Assembly (NCBI GenBank): GCA_031553005.1
Contig: JAVBMA010000004.1
Span: 1 to 64,000, forward strand
From: RGIG9379 sp031553005
GTDB lineage: Bacteria; Bacteroidota; Bacteroidia; Bacteroidales; Paludibacteraceae
DNA: 64,000 nt
Reading direction: 5' to 3'
Below are positions 1-7,563 of this stretch, one piece after another; position 1 is the stretch's first letter, and every line of letters begins with the position of its first letter. Both the position numbers and the translations under genes were made by a program. Under the pieces are notes generated by a model, which was not told the DNA's origin, searched no databases, and saw nothing but the letters and a program-made list of their open reading frames with translations.

Positions 1-21
1 TGGGAGAGTAAGTAGCCGCCA
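1..21 (+). rRNA. rrf: 5S rRNA, 3' end only
   Basis: The window opens with TGGGAGAGTAAGTAGCCGCC, which matches the usual 3' end of bacterial 5S rRNA (a GGGAGAGTA loop E/helix followed by the closing GCCGCC strand). A strong terminator follows within ten bases, as expected at the end of an rRNA operon. The rest of the gene lies outside the window, so the 5' strand that would pair with this end cannot be checked. Confidence 0.7.
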
Positions 22-29
22 TTTTTAAG

Positions 30-66
30 AACTCTCATCGATTGTAAAATTGATGAGAGTTTTTTC
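30..66 (+). terminator. Intrinsic terminator of the rRNA operon
   Basis: A 13-bp stem (31-43 with 48-60, one G-T wobble) closed by a GTAA tetraloop is followed by a run of T at 60-65. It sits directly after the 5S end. Confidence 0.85.
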
Positions 67-98
67 GTTTATAATTAATTATATTATATATAATATAG

Positions 99-133
99 TA
101 AAGCTACTAAGTTTAAAAAACTTAGTAGCTTTT
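99..133 (+). terminator. Second terminator-like hairpin
   Basis: AAAGCTACTAAGTTT at 100-114 pairs with its complement at 118-132, ending in TTTTT. A-tract on the left and T-tract on the right mean it could act on both strands. It forms a tandem pair with the hairpin at 30-66. Confidence 0.75.
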
Positions 134-190
134 TGTGGTTAGTAGGTGTAATAATTTTTTGTAACTATACAAAAGTTTCCACCCTGAAAT

Positions 191-220
191 TTGCAAAATT
201 TATTATTTTCCATATATTTG
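191..220 (+). promoter_or_regulatory. Promoter of ssb
   Basis: TATATTTG at 213-220 fits the Bacteroidetes -7 element TAnnTTTG. TTG at 191-193 is placed correctly for the -33 element (22 bases between element starts). The ssb start codon is 44 bases further on. Confidence 0.65.
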
Positions 221-264
221 TTGGCGATAAAAAATTAATATTTATAACTTAAAAATCTATTTCT

Positions 265-732
265 ATGTCTGTAAACAAAGTAATTTTGGTGGGAAATGTA
301 GGTAAAGATCCCGAAGTACGTTATGTAGACCAAAATACCCCTGTTGCAAATTTTACGCTTGCAACTACTGAGCGGGGTTATACAACCCAAACAGGGACAG
401 TTGTTCCCGATAGAACCGAATGGCATAATATTGTTGTATGGAGAGGTTTGGCTAAAGTTGTGGAAAATTATGTAAGGAAAGGTACATCATTATATATTGA
501 AGGAAAAATAAGAACAAGGAATTGGACTGATCAAAACGGAGTGACTCGTTACACAACTGAAATATATGCTGATAATTTAGAATTATTAGGGAAACGACCG
601 GAAGGAGGAATTACTCCGCTAGCTCCACAACAAAACGCTTCTCAACCTAATTCTTCACAATCCGTCTCCCCTGTTTCTGCTCCTTCTTTTGAAGGTGAAA
701 GTGGAGATAGTGTTGATGATTTGCCTTTTTGA
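265..732 (+). CDS. ssb: Single-stranded DNA-binding protein
   Basis: A 155-residue SSB. It coats single-stranded DNA during replication, repair and recombination. The N-terminal OB fold (about residues 1-110) begins MSVNKVILVGNVGKDPEVRY, with the aromatic residues usual for base stacking. A disordered Gln/Ser/Pro-rich linker follows, and the protein ends in DDLPF, the acidic tip that recruits partner proteins. The length is normal. The gene has its own promoter just behind the rRNA terminators and its own terminator. In many Bacteroidetes ssb lies between mutY and gldE; here gldE is next but mutY is about 25 kb away. Confidence 0.97.
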   Translation: MSVNKVILVGNVGKDPEVRYVDQNTPVANFTLATTERGYTTQTGTVVPDRTEWHNIVVWRGLAKVVENYVRKGTSLYIEGKIRTRNWTDQNGVTRYTTEIYADNLELLGKRPEGGITPLAPQQNASQPNSSQSVSPVSAPSFEGESGDSVDDLPF

Positions 733-748
733 TGGAGAGAAAATAAAG

Positions 749-778
749 TTGGAAAATCATTTTTAATTTATATATTTG
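749..778 (+). promoter_or_regulatory. Promoter of gldE, abutting the ssb terminator
   Basis: TATATTTG at 771-778 is a perfect TAnnTTTG element with TTGG at 749-752 in the -33 position. It touches the terminator hairpin that starts at 779, so transcription would begin around 784-786, inside the left arm of that hairpin. Confidence 0.6.
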
Positions 779-811
779 CAAGGACGGAGAAATATCCGTC
801 CTTGTTTTATT
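779..811 (+). terminator. Terminator of ssb
   Basis: A perfect 10-bp stem (CAAGGACGGA at 779-788 with 795-804) with a 6-base loop, followed by TTTTATT. It lies between the gldE promoter and the gldE start. Confidence 0.8.
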
Positions 812-828
812 AACGAATTATTTTATAC

Positions 829-2154
829 TTGGACTCGTCTTTTTTGTTAGACATAATTGCTGATATTTCAGACCCTTCCCGAACATGGGGAGTAGAAATA
901 TACATATTTTTTTCTGTTATCATTCTGTTGTTGCTTGTATTGTTAGCTATCTTATCTTTTTTCGAAACGTCTTTTTTCTCTTTAACAGCAAAAGAAGAAT
1001 CGAATATCAGACATTCAACAAAAAAGAGTGCAAAGTCTCTTCAAATTTTGCTCAGTTCTCCATTACAAACATTAGGAACCATTGTGTTTTGCTATTATGC
1101 ATCATTGATAGCTATCATTATGTTTTCAATTTTGTTATTAAATGAAGCTTTTCAATTTACTTTTTTGCCAAGTGTTGTTTGTTGGATAATTTTTTTTATT
1201 TCAATTACGTTTTTGATTTTACTTTTTAGCGAATTTTTTCCACAGTTATTAAAGCGAAAAAAAAATATCTCTATTCTATATATTTCATCTAAAATAATCC
1301 GTCCTTTGTTTTTTGTCTTTGCTCCTTTTTTCAAACTTTTTTTACGGTCGACTTCAATCATTGAGAAGCGATTGGAATCGAAGACATATCGCAATATTTC
1401 GATTGATGAATTATCAGAGACATTAAAATTGACTGCGGTAGAAACTAAAGAAGAGAAAGAAATTTTGCAAGGGATAGTCAATTTTGGGCGTATTAACGTG
1501 GATGAAATAATGAAGCCGCGGGTAGATGTTGTCGATGTTAATTTGAAAAGTGATTTTGAAGCAGTAATCCGCATAATCCGGGAGTCGGAGTATTCCCGTT
1601 TGCCTGTTTACGAAGATTCGATAGATAATATCAAAGGTATTCTTTATATTAAGGATCTATTGAAATATCTTAACGAGGAAAATTCTTTTAATTGGCAATC
1701 TTTGATTAGGGAAGCATATTTTATTCCTGAAACAAAAAAAATAGATGATTTGCTGAAAGAGTTTCAAACAAAACGAATTCACATGGCAATTGTGGTCGAT
1801 GAATTTGGAGGAACTTCAGGAATCGTTACGCTGGAAGATATTTTGGAGGTAATCGTTGGAGACATTTGTGACGAACATGATGATGAAGAGCAGAAATTAT
1901 ACACATCCATAGATGATAAAAACTATGTATTGGAAGGGAAACTGCTTCTCAATGATTTTTATAAAATTCCGAACGTCAACAGAGACGGATTTACAAATGT
2001 TGATTCGGATGCTGATACATTAGCCGGATTAATATTGGAAATTAAAGGAGATATTCCTGTCGTAGGAGAAGTGATTGAATATAACGATTACATATTTCAG
2101 ATTGTATCAGCAGATAACCGGCGGATTAAAAAAGTAAAAATGCAAATACCATAA
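829..2154 (+). CDS. gldE: GldE, CNNM/CorC-type membrane protein with CBS pair
   Basis: A 441-residue membrane protein of the HlyC/CorC (CNNM) family. Hydrophobic segments lie at about residues 20-45, 85-120 and 130-165, followed by a CBS pair (about 220-345, including MKPRVDVV and VVDEFGGTSGIVTLEDILE) and a C-terminal CorC domain (about 360-440). The GldE name rests on the gldD gene directly downstream. In Flavobacterium GldE is reported to work with GldD in gliding/T9SS function. A TAA at 811-813 closes the frame upstream and there is no ATG near, so TTG at 829 is the start I can support. The gene has its own promoter at 749-778. Confidence 0.88.
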   Translation: MDSSFLLDIIADISDPSRTWGVEIYIFFSVIILLLLVLLAILSFFETSFFSLTAKEESNIRHSTKKSAKSLQILLSSPLQTLGTIVFCYYASLIAIIMFSILLLNEAFQFTFLPSVVCWIIFFISITFLILLFSEFFPQLLKRKKNISILYISSKIIRPLFFVFAPFFKLFLRSTSIIEKRLESKTYRNISIDELSETLKLTAVETKEEKEILQGIVNFGRINVDEIMKPRVDVVDVNLKSDFEAVIRIIRESEYSRLPVYEDSIDNIKGILYIKDLLKYLNEENSFNWQSLIREAYFIPETKKIDDLLKEFQTKRIHMAIVVDEFGGTSGIVTLEDILEVIVGDICDEHDDEEQKLYTSIDDKNYVLEGKLLLNDFYKIPNVNRDGFTNVDSDADTLAGLILEIKGDIPVVGEVIEYNDYIFQIVSADNRRIKKVKMQIP

Positions 2155-2188
2155 TATTAGTTATGTCAACAATAAAAAGAAATATTGA

Positions 2189-2251
2189 ACACAAAGACAC
2201 AAAGACACAAAGATGCAATTTTTTATCCCCTTGTCCTTTTATGCCTTTATG
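2189..2251 (+). repeat. ACACAAAG-type interspersed repeat at the 5' end of gldD
   Basis: Three tandem ACACAAAG-like units at 2189-2212 are followed at about 2227-2251 by a degenerate reverse-complement arm (CTTGTCCTTTTATGCCTTTA). Related hairpins occur at 25844-25914, 39171-39199 and 47070-47146. An in-frame ATG at 2163 would make this repeat coding, which I consider unlikely. Confidence 0.6.
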
Positions 2252-2810
2252 TTTAACTTATTTGATGGGATTTTTCTTGCTTTTATCAGGTTGCAGTGAA
2301 AATACTCCGAAGCCTCGTGGATATTTTCGAATCGACTTACCAGAAAAGGCATATGAAACATTTAATGAACCCGGTTATCCTTATTCTTTTAAATACGCAA
2401 ATATTGCCAAGGTGATTCCCAAAAGAGGAAGTTCGCAGGATTCTTTTTGGATTGATATCGTATATCCGCAATTCAATGCCAGAATATATGGCAGTTACAA
2501 GAAAATTGAAAATAATTTTAGAGAAGTATCCGAAGACTCCCGTACCTTTGTTTATAAACATACGATAAAGGCAGATGCAATAACAGAACAACCTTACGAA
2601 AATGAAGAACGGAAGGTGTATGGCATTTTATACGAATTAAAAGGAAATACGGCATCTAGCATCCAATTTATTTTAACAGACAGCATTCATAATTTTTTTA
2701 GAGGAGCATTATATTTTAATGTTTCTCCGAATAAAGACTCAATAGCTCCGGTTTCTACATTTATTAGAGAAGATATTATCCAGTTAATAGAGACATTGGA
2801 GTGGAAGTGA
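2241..2810 (+). CDS. gldD: Gliding motility lipoprotein GldD
   Basis: A lipoprotein of the GldD family, a membrane-anchored factor of the gliding/T9SS machinery. From ATG 2241 the protein is 189 residues and starts MPLCLTYLMGFFLLLSGC, a lipoprotein signal with the acylated Cys at position 18. The mature part begins with the family feature PRGYFRIDLPEKAY. The open frame extends back to an ATG at 2163, but that stretch lies in an interspersed repeat and would put 26 polar residues before the signal peptide. ATG 2265 (MGFFLLLSGC) is another possible start. It follows gldE and precedes gldG by 34 bases, suggesting an operon. Confidence 0.88.
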   Translation: MPLCLTYLMGFFLLLSGCSENTPKPRGYFRIDLPEKAYETFNEPGYPYSFKYANIAKVIPKRGSSQDSFWIDIVYPQFNARIYGSYKKIENNFREVSEDSRTFVYKHTIKADAITEQPYENEERKVYGILYELKGNTASSIQFILTDSIHNFFRGALYFNVSPNKDSIAPVSTFIREDIIQLIETLEWK

Positions 2811-2844
2811 ATTCATTTCTCTCAATTAGATTTAGATAGAAAGT

Positions 2845-4527
2845 ATGATTAAAAAAGGATTAAGCATATTATTTTTCATTGTTGCAATTGTTGTAGTTTA
2901 TCTTGTTTCCGAAAAATACTTCTTTCGGTTGGATTTGACATCCGAGAAACGATATAGCATTTCAGATAACACGAAAAAGTTATTAAAGAATTTAGATGAT
3001 GAACTCACCTTTAAAATTTACTTGGATGGTGATTTAAATTCAGGATTTCTGCGGTTGCGAAAAGCTACAAGGGAGATGCTGGACGAATTTAACGCCTATG
3101 CCGGTAAAAACCTGAAATATGAGTTTATTAACCCTTCGGAAGCTTCAACAGCCCGCGAACGCGAAAAGCAATATGAGGATCTGGAAAAAAGAGGGATACG
3201 GGGAACAATGGTTTATGAAAAAGATAAAGAAGGAAAGTCTATTCAGAAAATTGTATTCCCATGGATGGAAATATCTTATAAAGGAAAAACACGCCCTGTA
3301 AACTTGCTAAAAAATCTACCAGGTAAATCGGGAGAAGAAAATCTAAATATCTCTATTCAAAACCTTGAATTTGAATTAACCGATATTATTCGACTTCTTA
3401 CAACAAAAGAAGTACTAAAAGTCGCCTTTATAGAAGGACATGGAGAACTTCCTGAATTTTTCACATACGATATTTCTCAAACGTTGAGCCGCTACTATCA
3501 GGTTGATAGAGGTGTTATAGGAGACGATCCTTTTATTTTAAATCCTTATGCAGCCATTATTATAGCTGCACCTCAACAAAAAATATCAGAAAAGGATAAG
3601 TACATAATAGATCAATATATTATGCATGGAGGAAAAGTTCTCTGGTTGGTGGATGGCGTAAAGATTTCTTTAGATAGTTTGTCTACTCATTCCGAAACAA
3701 TGGGAATTGCTCTCGATGTAAATCTATCCGATCAACTTTTTAAATACGGAGTTCGTATCAATCCGGTACTGGTACAAGATGTGCAATCTATTCTGATCCC
3801 GGTTAATGTGGCAGGAGCCGATGAACCTGCGAAATTTGAACCGTTGCCGTGGTATTACTCTCCTCTTTTGCTTACCTCTCCGGAGCATCCGGTAACCAAG
3901 AATGTAACGCCTGTAAAAACCGAATTTGCCAGTTCATTGGATTTTGTAGGAGAAGAATTACAAGTAAAGAAAGATATCCTGCTGGTTACTTCTACAGGAA
4001 CACATATACAAACAATGCCTTCATTGGTAACAATGGATATTATAAATGTTGAAAAAAGCGGGCTTTATTTTGATTCCCGGAATGCAATCGTTGCAGCATC
4101 ATTGGAAGGTATTTTTCCATCTGTATTTACGAATAGAATGATACCCGAAGGAATTCATACCAATGAGAAAATGCTTGTTGAAAGCAAACCTACAAAAATG
4201 ATTGTTATAGCAGATGGCGATGTTATACGTAACGATGTGCAAGGTTATGGAGAAAATGCCACTGTTTTGCCATTAGGTTTTGATCGTTATATGAATCAGC
4301 AGTTTGGAAATAAAGATTTTATATTAAATGCCATAAATTATTTGACTGATGATGAAGGTTGGATGACTCTTCGGTCAAGAGAAATAAAACTTCGGTTACT
4401 CAATAAACCTGCTATAATCGGATTACGTAAATTTTGGCAGATTTCCGATGTTTTGTTACCTCTTATTTTTTTAGCTATCTTTGGAGCGGTTTTTTATATT
4501 GTCCGAAAGAGGAAATATACCAGTTAG
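2845..4527 (+). CDS. gldG: GldG-like ABC transporter auxiliary protein
   Basis: A 560-residue protein of the GldG family (ABC-type transport auxiliary domain). It has one N-terminal membrane helix (about residues 5-22), a large extracytoplasmic region and a C-terminal helix (about 530-552) followed by RKRK. In gliding flavobacteria GldG forms an ABC transporter with the permease GldF and ATPase GldA. The stretch RLDLTSEKRYSISDNT near the N-terminus is typical of the family. Normally gldF lies directly upstream; here gldD does, and no ABC permease or partner ATPase is seen in the window. Confidence 0.87.
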   Translation: MIKKGLSILFFIVAIVVVYLVSEKYFFRLDLTSEKRYSISDNTKKLLKNLDDELTFKIYLDGDLNSGFLRLRKATREMLDEFNAYAGKNLKYEFINPSEASTAREREKQYEDLEKRGIRGTMVYEKDKEGKSIQKIVFPWMEISYKGKTRPVNLLKNLPGKSGEENLNISIQNLEFELTDIIRLLTTKEVLKVAFIEGHGELPEFFTYDISQTLSRYYQVDRGVIGDDPFILNPYAAIIIAAPQQKISEKDKYIIDQYIMHGGKVLWLVDGVKISLDSLSTHSETMGIALDVNLSDQLFKYGVRINPVLVQDVQSILIPVNVAGADEPAKFEPLPWYYSPLLLTSPEHPVTKNVTPVKTEFASSLDFVGEELQVKKDILLVTSTGTHIQTMPSLVTMDIINVEKSGLYFDSRNAIVAASLEGIFPSVFTNRMIPEGIHTNEKMLVESKPTKMIVIADGDVIRNDVQGYGENATVLPLGFDRYMNQQFGNKDFILNAINYLTDDEGWMTLRSREIKLRLLNKPAIIGLRKFWQISDVLLPLIFLAIFGAVFYIVRKRKYTS

Positions 4528-4721
4528 ATTATTTTATTACTCATGAATTATGAAGTAGGATCTAAATAAAAAAACTTTTCTAAAATGTCCTATTGTATTT
4601 TATTTTTGCGATTAAGTTGGGAAATTATTTTTTAGATATTGAAAGAATTAATAAATTAATCCGAATTCTTGAAAATTGGAAATAATAAAGAACAAGTAAT
4701 CTAAAAAAAAGCCGTAAATGT

Positions 4722-4751
4722 TTTGCAAATAAAAAAAAATATCTAAATTTG
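4722..4751 (+). promoter_or_regulatory. Promoter of the tRNA-tuf-secE-nusG-ribosomal operon
   Basis: TAAATTTG at 4744-4751 matches TAnnTTTG. TTTTG at 4721-4725 provides the -33 element at the usual spacing. The next feature is tRNA-Thr at 4806, and no other good promoter is seen before tuf. Confidence 0.65.
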
Positions 4752-4755
4752 CAAG

Positions 4756-4790
4756 CCGTTTCAAAGGGCAAAACTTTTGGGACGGTTTTT
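4756..4790 (+). terminator. Terminator-like hairpin in the leader of the tRNA-tuf operon
   Basis: CCGTTTCAAAG at 4756-4766 can pair with CTTTTGGGACGG at 4774-4785 (two G-T pairs and one bulged base), followed by five T. The predicted transcript starts at about 4757, so this hairpin would be the first thing transcribed. It could be an attenuator. Without the promoter it would merely be a terminator for gldG. Confidence 0.45.
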
Positions 4791-4805
4791 AAATGTAGAG
4801 AAAAT

Positions 4806-4879
4806 GCCTCTTTAGCTCAGTTGGCCAGAGCACGTGATTTGTAATCTCGGGGTCGTTGGTTCGAATCCGACAAGAGGCT
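4806..4879 (+). tRNA. tRNA-Thr (anticodon TGT)
   Basis: The acceptor GCCTCTT pairs perfectly with AAGAGGC (4872-4878). The D arm is GCTC...GAGC and the T loop TTCGAAT. The anticodon loop TTTGTAA gives anticodon TGT. The anticodon stem holds one T-T pair, which I believe is normal for this group. No CCA is encoded. It is the first of four tRNAs in the order Thr-Tyr-Gly-Thr before tuf, as in E. coli thrU-tyrU-glyT-thrT-tufB. Confidence 0.95.
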
Positions 4880-4882
4880 CAA

Positions 4883-5005
4883 GAAAATTGAAAATTGAAA
4901 ATTGAAAATTGAAAACGAAGCGGTTGCTTTTTATTCTGTACTTTCAAATTTTCAATTAGAAAAGAAAAAGATAACTTTCAACTTTCCATTGTCAATTTTC
5001 AACTT
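4883..5005 (+). repeat. Heptamer array and its inverted counterpart between tRNA-Thr and tRNA-Tyr
   Basis: Forward units of about 7 bases (GAAAATT) fill 4883-4915. Reverse-complement units (AACTTTC, CAATTTT) fill 4941-4957 and 4973-5005. Together they can fold into a long hairpin between the two tRNAs. Confidence 0.8.
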
Positions 5006-5012
5006 ATTATAA

Positions 5013-5095
5013 GGGCGAATACCAGAGTGGCCAAATGGGGCAGACTGTAAATCTGCTGACTTACGTCTTCGGTGGTTCGAATCCATCTTCGCCCA
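5013..5095 (+). tRNA. tRNA-Tyr (anticodon GTA)
   Basis: Acceptor GGGCGAA pairs with TTCGCCC (5088-5094). The anticodon arm is CAGACTGTAAATCTG with anticodon GTA. A long variable arm is present, making 83 bases, as expected for bacterial tRNA-Tyr. Confidence 0.95.
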
Positions 5096-5103
5096 CTACT
5101 ACT

Positions 5104-5180
5104 TAGTTGAAAATGGAAAATTGAAAGCTGAAAATAAATCAAATAATTTTCAACTTTCAATTCTTGACTTTCAATTGAAA
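5104..5180 (+). repeat. Heptamer array, inverted pair, between tRNA-Tyr and tRNA-Gly
   Basis: Forward units at 5106-5135 (GTTGAAAATGGAAAATTGAA) face reverse units at 5147-5177 (TTTTCAACTTTCAATTC). Same family as 4883-5005. Confidence 0.75.
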
Positions 5181-5182
5181 TC

Positions 5183-5255
5183 GCGGGAGTAGCTCAGTTG
5201 ATAGAGCATCAGCCTTCCAAGCTGAGGGTCGCGGGTTTGAACCCCGTCTCCCGCT
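5183..5255 (+). tRNA. tRNA-Gly (anticodon TCC)
   Basis: Acceptor GCGGGAG pairs with CTCCCGC (5248-5254). The anticodon arm CAGCCTTCCAAGCTG gives TCC, and the T arm is CGGGTTTGAACCCCG. It is separated by only seven bases from the next tRNA. Confidence 0.95.
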
Positions 5256-5262
5256 CACTCTT

Positions 5263-5334
<72 letters not shown>

Positions 5335-5396
5335 CAAATGGGATAAGCGGAAATGCAAAATATACATTAATCAATTTAAAATAATTTTTTTCAGCT

Positions 5397-6584
5397 ATGG
5401 CAAAAGAACATTTTAATAGGACCAAACCCCATGTAAATATTGGTACTATTGGTCACGTTGACCACGGTAAAACGACTTTGACCGCTGCTATTACAACTGT
5501 ATTAGCAAAAAGAGGTCTCTCAGAATTGCGCTCATTTGATTCAATTGATAACGCTCCTGAAGAAAAAGAGCGTGGTATCACAATCAATACTTCACACGTA
5601 GAATACGAAACAGCTAACCGTCACTATGCACACGTTGACTGTCCGGGACACGCCGACTACGTAAAAAACCTGGTTACTGGTGCTGCTCAGATGGACGGTG
5701 CAATCATCGTAGTTGCTGCTACTGATGGTCCGATGCCTCAAACAAGAGAGCACATCCTTTTGGCTCGTCAGGTAAACGTTCCGAAAATCGTTGTTTTCAT
5801 GAACAAATGTGACATGGTAGACGATGCAGAAATGTTAGACCTTGTTGAAATGGAAATGCGCGAGTTACTTTCTTTCTATAATTTTGACGGAGATAACAAC
5901 CCAATCATTCGTGGATCTGCTTTAGGTGGATTGAACGGAGTTGCTGAATGGGAAGACAAAATCATGGAATTGATGGAAGCTTGTGATACTTGGATTCCAC
6001 TTCCTCCACGTGAAGTTGACAAACCTTTCTTGATGCCGGTTGAAGACGTGTTCTCTATCACAGGTCGTGGTACTGTAGCAACAGGTCGTATCGAAACAGG
6101 TATCATCAAAACAGGTGAAGAAGTTCAAATTATCGGTCTTGGAGCAGAAGCAAAAAAATCAACAGTTACCGGAGTTGAAATGTTCCGTAAAATTTTGGAC
6201 GAAGGTCAAGCCGGAGATAACGTTGGTTTATTACTTCGTGGTATCGACAAAAACGAAATCAAACGTGGTATGGTTATCACCCACCCAGGAAAAGTTACCC
6301 CTCACACTAAATTCAAAGCAGAGGTGTATATCTTGAAAAAAGAAGAAGGTGGTCGTCACACTCCATTCCACAACAAATACCGTCCTCAGTTCTATATCCG
6401 TACATTGGACGTAACTGGTGAAATCACTTTACCGGAAGGAACTGAAATGGTTATGCCAGGAGATAACTTGACAATTACTGTAGAACTTATCTATCCGGTA
6501 GCATGTAGCGTAGGTTTACGTTTCGCTATCCGCGAAGGTGGACGTACAGTAGGTGCAGGTCAGATTACTGAAATCCTTCAATAA
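5397..6584 (+). CDS. tuf: Elongation factor Tu
   Basis: A 395-residue EF-Tu, the GTPase that brings aminoacyl-tRNA to the ribosome. The P loop GHVDHGKT is at residues 19-26; switch regions (RGITI, DCPGHADY) and the base-specificity motif NKCD are intact. The start ATG is followed by AKEHFNRTKPHVNIGTIGH, as in other EF-Tu proteins. It lies downstream of four tRNAs and upstream of tRNA-Trp and secE, the classical tufB-secE-nusG arrangement. Codon use is noticeably more biased and GC-richer than in neighbouring genes, as expected for a very highly expressed gene. Confidence 0.99.
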   Translation: MAKEHFNRTKPHVNIGTIGHVDHGKTTLTAAITTVLAKRGLSELRSFDSIDNAPEEKERGITINTSHVEYETANRHYAHVDCPGHADYVKNLVTGAAQMDGAIIVVAATDGPMPQTREHILLARQVNVPKIVVFMNKCDMVDDAEMLDLVEMEMRELLSFYNFDGDNNPIIRGSALGGLNGVAEWEDKIMELMEACDTWIPLPPREVDKPFLMPVEDVFSITGRGTVATGRIETGIIKTGEEVQIIGLGAEAKKSTVTGVEMFRKILDEGQAGDNVGLLLRGIDKNEIKRGMVITHPGKVTPHTKFKAEVYILKKEEGGRHTPFHNKYRPQFYIRTLDVTGEITLPEGTEMVMPGDNLTITVELIYPVACSVGLRFAIREGGRTVGAGQITEILQ

Positions 6585-6587
6585 TAA

Positions 6588-6649
6588 ATTGAAAGTTGAA
6601 AGTTGAAGGTTCAAAATGCGAAAAGCATTTAACTTTCAACTTTCAATTT
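6588..6649 (+). repeat. Inverted heptamer repeat after tuf
   Basis: TTGAAAGTTGAAAGTTGAAG (from 6589) faces AACTTTCAACTTTCAA (6630-6645) around a central AAATGC-GAAAA-GCATTT hairpin. It could slow or terminate transcription after tuf, but there is no T run. Confidence 0.75.
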
Positions 6650-6655
6650 GAATAC

Positions 6656-6728
6656 ACGGGCGTAGCTCAGTTGGTAGAGCACCGGTCTCCAAAACCGGGT
6701 GTCGGGAGTTCGAGCCTCTCCGCCCGTG
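6656..6728 (+). tRNA. tRNA-Trp (anticodon CCA)
   Basis: Acceptor ACGGGCG pairs with CGCCCGT (6721-6727), discriminator G. The anticodon arm CCGGTCTCCAAAACCGG gives CCA. It is 14 bases before secE. Confidence 0.95.
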
Positions 6729-6742
6729 CAAAAATAAAAAAA

Positions 6743-6934
6743 ATGAAAATAGCAAATTACATTAAAGAATCATACGACGAGCTTGTCCATAAAGTTTCTT
6801 GGCCAACCCGGAGTGAGTTAACTAACAGTGCGATAGTAGTTCTTATAGCTTCCGTGATTATTGCATTGATAGTATTTGCAATGGATAAACTTATCCAACT
6901 CCTTATGGATTTTATCTACGGTTTATTATTTTAA
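6743..6934 (+). CDS. secE: Preprotein translocase subunit SecE
   Basis: A 63-residue SecE, the small clamp subunit of SecYEG in the inner membrane. It has the usual amphipathic stretch with the motif KVSWPTRSEL (about residues 17-26) and one membrane helix (about 30-50). The single-helix form and this length are typical outside the Enterobacteria. The frame stays open upstream through tRNA-Trp, but ATG 6743 lies just after the tRNA and gives the expected N-terminus MKIANYIKESYDELV. nusG follows after 14 bases. Confidence 0.95.
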   Translation: MKIANYIKESYDELVHKVSWPTRSELTNSAIVVLIASVIIALIVFAMDKLIQLLMDFIYGLLF

Positions 6935-6948
6935 AAAAGAAGGAAAAA

Positions 6949-7503
6949 ATGTCTGAGAGTGGCAAAAAATGGTATGTTTTACGTGCCATTAGTGGAAAAG
7001 AAAGCAAGGTCCGCGAATATCTTGAAGCAGAAATCAGGAATACGGATCTTGGTCAATATGTTTCTCAGGTATTGATTCCAACTGAGAAAGTTTATCAAAT
7101 TCGAAACGGTAAAAAAATTTCCAAAGAAAGAAGTTATTTGCCGGGTTACGTGTTAATCGAAGCCGATCTTGTTGGTGAAGTTCCTCACCGCTTGAAAAAC
7201 ATTCCAAATGTTATTGGGTTTTTAGGAGACGGATCTAAGAAGTCAGATAGTCCGGTTCCTTTGCGTCAAAGCGAAGTAAATCGCATCCTTGGAAAAGTGG
7301 ATGAATTGCAGGACTCTTTGGAGGAAATCAATATTCCATTCTTTGTAGGAGAGACCGTAAAGGTAGCGTTCGGACCATTCAGTGGCTTTAGCGGCGTAAT
7401 AGAAGAGGTAAACAATGAACGTAAGAAACTGAAAGTAATGGTCAAAATTTTCGGGCGGAAAACACCGCTTGAATTAGGCTTTATGCAAGTTGAAAAAGAG
7501 TAG
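6949..7503 (+). CDS. nusG: Transcription termination/antitermination factor NusG
   Basis: A 184-residue NusG, which binds RNA polymerase and links it to Rho or the ribosome. An N-terminal NGN domain (about residues 8-112, opening KWYVLRAISGKESKVREYL) and a C-terminal KOW domain (about 130-184, GPFSGFSGVIEEV) are both visible. Length and position between secE and rplK are standard. Confidence 0.97.
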   Translation: MSESGKKWYVLRAISGKESKVREYLEAEIRNTDLGQYVSQVLIPTEKVYQIRNGKKISKERSYLPGYVLIEADLVGEVPHRLKNIPNVIGFLGDGSKKSDSPVPLRQSEVNRILGKVDELQDSLEEINIPFFVGETVKVAFGPFSGFSGVIEEVNNERKKLKVMVKIFGRKTPLELGFMQVEKE

Positions 7504-7563
7504 CCGGTAGTTACGTACCTGACTATCTTTTGTTATTTTTTATAATAAAAATCAAAAACAAAA

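Noticed and set aside
4883..5180. CRISPR-like periodicity around the tRNAs
   Set aside because: The unit is only seven bases long and low in complexity, with no unique spacers.
6596..6742. N-terminal extension of secE
   Set aside because: The extended frame reads through a heptamer repeat and the whole tRNA-Trp gene; ATG 6743 gives a normal SecE.
7504..7563. L1-binding leader before rplK
   Set aside because: A short GGTA/TACC hairpin is present, but it is too small to be identified as the L1 target with confidence.
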